Source of the DNA: Acinetobacter sp. N54.MGS-139
GTDB lineage: Bacteria; Pseudomonadota; Gammaproteobacteria; Burkholderiales; Burkholderiaceae_F
Reading direction: 5' to 3'
DNA length: 7,390 nt
Assembly (NCBI GenBank): GCA_000980495.1
Contig: LARN01000065.1
Location: 1-7,390 of the forward strand
Part shown: positions 6,151 through 7,390 of the stretch, piece by piece
Layout: each line of letters opens with the position of its first letter
How positions within the stretch are numbered: the stretch's first letter is position 1
Notes under the pieces: generated by a model
Seen by the model: only the letters and a program-made list of their open reading frames with translations
Databases searched by the model: none
What the model was told of the DNA's origin: nothing
Program-made: the position numbers and the translations under genes

Positions 6151-7390
6151 CTAATTACCTGATGCAACGTTCAAAACATTGCCTTCCAAGTCTTGTCGGG
6201 AGCCGCTGTTGAGTTTTGCGCGTTCCTTATCGCGGATCTCTTCTGCACGCTCGCCGACCCAGTAATTGGCGTTCTTGATGCCGAGTTTTTCCGGGTGGAA
6301 AACCGGGTCGAGGCCGATAGCGAGCTGCTTTTCGTAGTCGCGTAAGCAGAGGAAGGCCTTCTTGTTCATCAGCAGAATAGCGATGATGTTCAGCCAAGCC
6401 ATCAGACCGACGCCGATGTCGCCCACGGCCCATGCCAGATCGGCTGTTTTAACGGCGCCGAAGATGCAGGAACCCATGACAAACAGCTTCAAGATGAAGA
6501 ACAGGAAGGGACGATGCAGTTTTCTATTGATGTAGGAAACGTTGGTTTCTGAAATGTAGTAATAGGAAAGGATCGTTGTGAAAGCAAAGAAGAACAGAGC
6601 GATGGCGACGAATGCCTGTCCGAATCCGGGCATTAAGCCTTCAACGGCGGCCTGTGTATAGGCAGGACCGGTTGCGACGTCTTTCAGACCGATGAACATC
6701 GGAGCATTGTCCGGACCGACAACATTGTAGCTTCTGGTAATGAGGATCATGAAAGCGGTGGCAGAGCAGACGAGCAGCGTGTCAACGTAGACGGAGAAGG
6801 CCTGCACCAGACCCTGTTTTGCCGGATGGCTGACAGAAGCAGCGGAAGAAGCGTGAGGACCGGTACCTTGGCCTGCTTCGTTGGAGTAGATGCCGCGTTT
6901 GACACCCCAGGAGACAGCCAGACCGATGATGGCGCCGAAAGCAGCGTCCACACCGAAGGCGCTCTTGACGATGAGAACGAGGACGTCGTCAAGGAGGTCA
7001 ACGTGCATGAACACGATAACCAGAGAGAAGATCACATAGGCCTGAGCCATGAAAGGAACCACAAGCGTAGTGAATGCAGCAATTCTCTTTAAGCCGCCGA
7101 ACACGATGAAAGAGAGCAGGGCGGCGATGAAGCCGGCGGAAATTGCCGGAGCGATGCCGAATGCATTTTCCATCGAGGTAGCGATGGCATTAGCCTGCAC
7201 ACCGGGGAGGAACAGACCGCAGGAGAAAATGGTGACGATTGCGAAGAGCCAGGCAAACCATTTGACGCCTAAGCCGCGTTCAATGTAGAAGGCAGGGCCG
7301 CCGCGGTATTCGCCGTTGATTTTTTCTTTATAGACCTGACCGAGGGTGGATTCGACGAAAGCAGAAGAGGCGCCGAGGAATGCAACCATC
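6151..7390 (-). CDS. Alanine/glycine:cation (sodium) symporter, AGCS family; N-terminus outside window
   Basis: The C-terminal 412 or so residues of an AGCS-family secondary transporter, which takes up alanine or glycine across the inner membrane with Na+ (occasionally H+). The family signature GVKRGIYSNEAGQGTGPHASSAA is centred near nt 6840-6910. Other family blocks are ESTLGQVYKEKINGEYRGGPAFYIERGLG, the GLKRIA...VPFMA segment, and FFFAFTTILSYYYISETNVSYI. About eight hydrophobic segments are visible. The frame stays open to the window edge: the Met at 7387-7389 lies within the conserved WMVAFLGASSAF-type region, and family members are typically 450-500 residues, so perhaps 60-90 N-terminal residues are missing. 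The hydrophilic tail of about 60 residues (DYEKQLAIGLDP...NVASGN) is typical of the longer members. The gene stops with TAG at 6151-6153, showing that TAG is used as an ordinary stop in this genome. Whether alanine, glycine or both is the substrate cannot be decided here. Confidence 0.95.
   Translation of the reverse strand, partial: MVAFLGASSAFVESTLGQVYKEKINGEYRGGPAFYIERGLGVKWFAWLFAIVTIFSCGLFLPGVQANAIATSMENAFGIAPAISAGFIAALLSFIVFGGLKRIAAFTTLVVPFMAQAYVIFSLVIVFMHVDLLDDVLVLIVKSAFGVDAAFGAIIGLAVSWGVKRGIYSNEAGQGTGPHASSAASVSHPAKQGLVQAFSVYVDTLLVCSATAFMILITRSYNVVGPDNAPMFIGLKDVATGPAYTQAAVEGLMPGFGQAFVAIALFFFAFTTILSYYYISETNVSYINRKLHRPFLFFILKLFVMGSCIFGAVKTADLAWAVGDIGVGLMAWLNIIAILLMNKKAFLCLRDYEKQLAIGLDPVFHPEKLGIKNANYWVGERAEEIRDKERAKLNSGSRQDLEGNVLNVASGN

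Noticed and set aside
7387..7389. Met at the right edge as the true start of the symporter
   Set aside because: It lies within a conserved region and the remaining protein is too short for the family; the gene continues beyond the window.
1..7390. Defence system, CRISPR array, prophage, insertion sequence, tRNA or rRNA
   Set aside because: No repeats, transposase, integrase, attachment-like duplications or RNA gene structures were found; the gene content is largely housekeeping.

Overview
The window looks like ordinary chromosome of a betaproteobacterium, probably in the Burkholderiales/Sutterellaceae (Parasutterella- or Sutterella-like) range. The clues are the mutL-miaA gene pair, a MutL that carries the endonuclease motif, the betaproteobacterial style of the phosphoglycerate kinase C-terminus, and roughly balanced base composition. 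The taxonomic placement is inference from gene order and protein style, not from a database search.

Layout. (a) 2-304, plus: the last 100 codons of pgk, closed by a strong intrinsic terminator. (b) 481-1134 and 1857-2510, both minus: two DedA-family membrane proteins, collinear without gaps and about 60% identical by eye, so evidently an old tandem duplication. (c) 1243-1701, plus: a cyclase/kynurenine-formamidase-like metal-dependent hydrolase lying between the two dedA genes on the opposite strand. Its frame stops at a TAG, but the same frame continues for 29 well-formed family-like codons to a TAA at 1791. (d) 2685-4583 and 4586-5527, plus: the mutL-miaA operon (mismatch repair and tRNA A37 prenylation), with a 2-base gap and a good Shine-Dalgarno sequence for miaA inside the end of mutL. 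(e) 5539-6051, minus: a small exported protein of unknown function, convergent with miaA, whose likely terminator lies inside the miaA coding sequence. (f) 6151 to the window end, minus: an AGCS-family sodium:alanine/glycine symporter that lacks its N-terminus because the window ends.

The DNA is compact. Convergent gene pairs are separated by hairpins that can work in both directions, and intergenic stretches are under 200 bases. There is no sign of mobile elements, CRISPR arrays, tRNA or rRNA, or a defence locus. I do not see a convincing new multi-gene system. The items most worth a second look are the interrupted hydrolase gene and its Cys/His-rich putative active site, its position between the duplicated dedA genes, the unassigned exported protein, and the terminator placed inside miaA.
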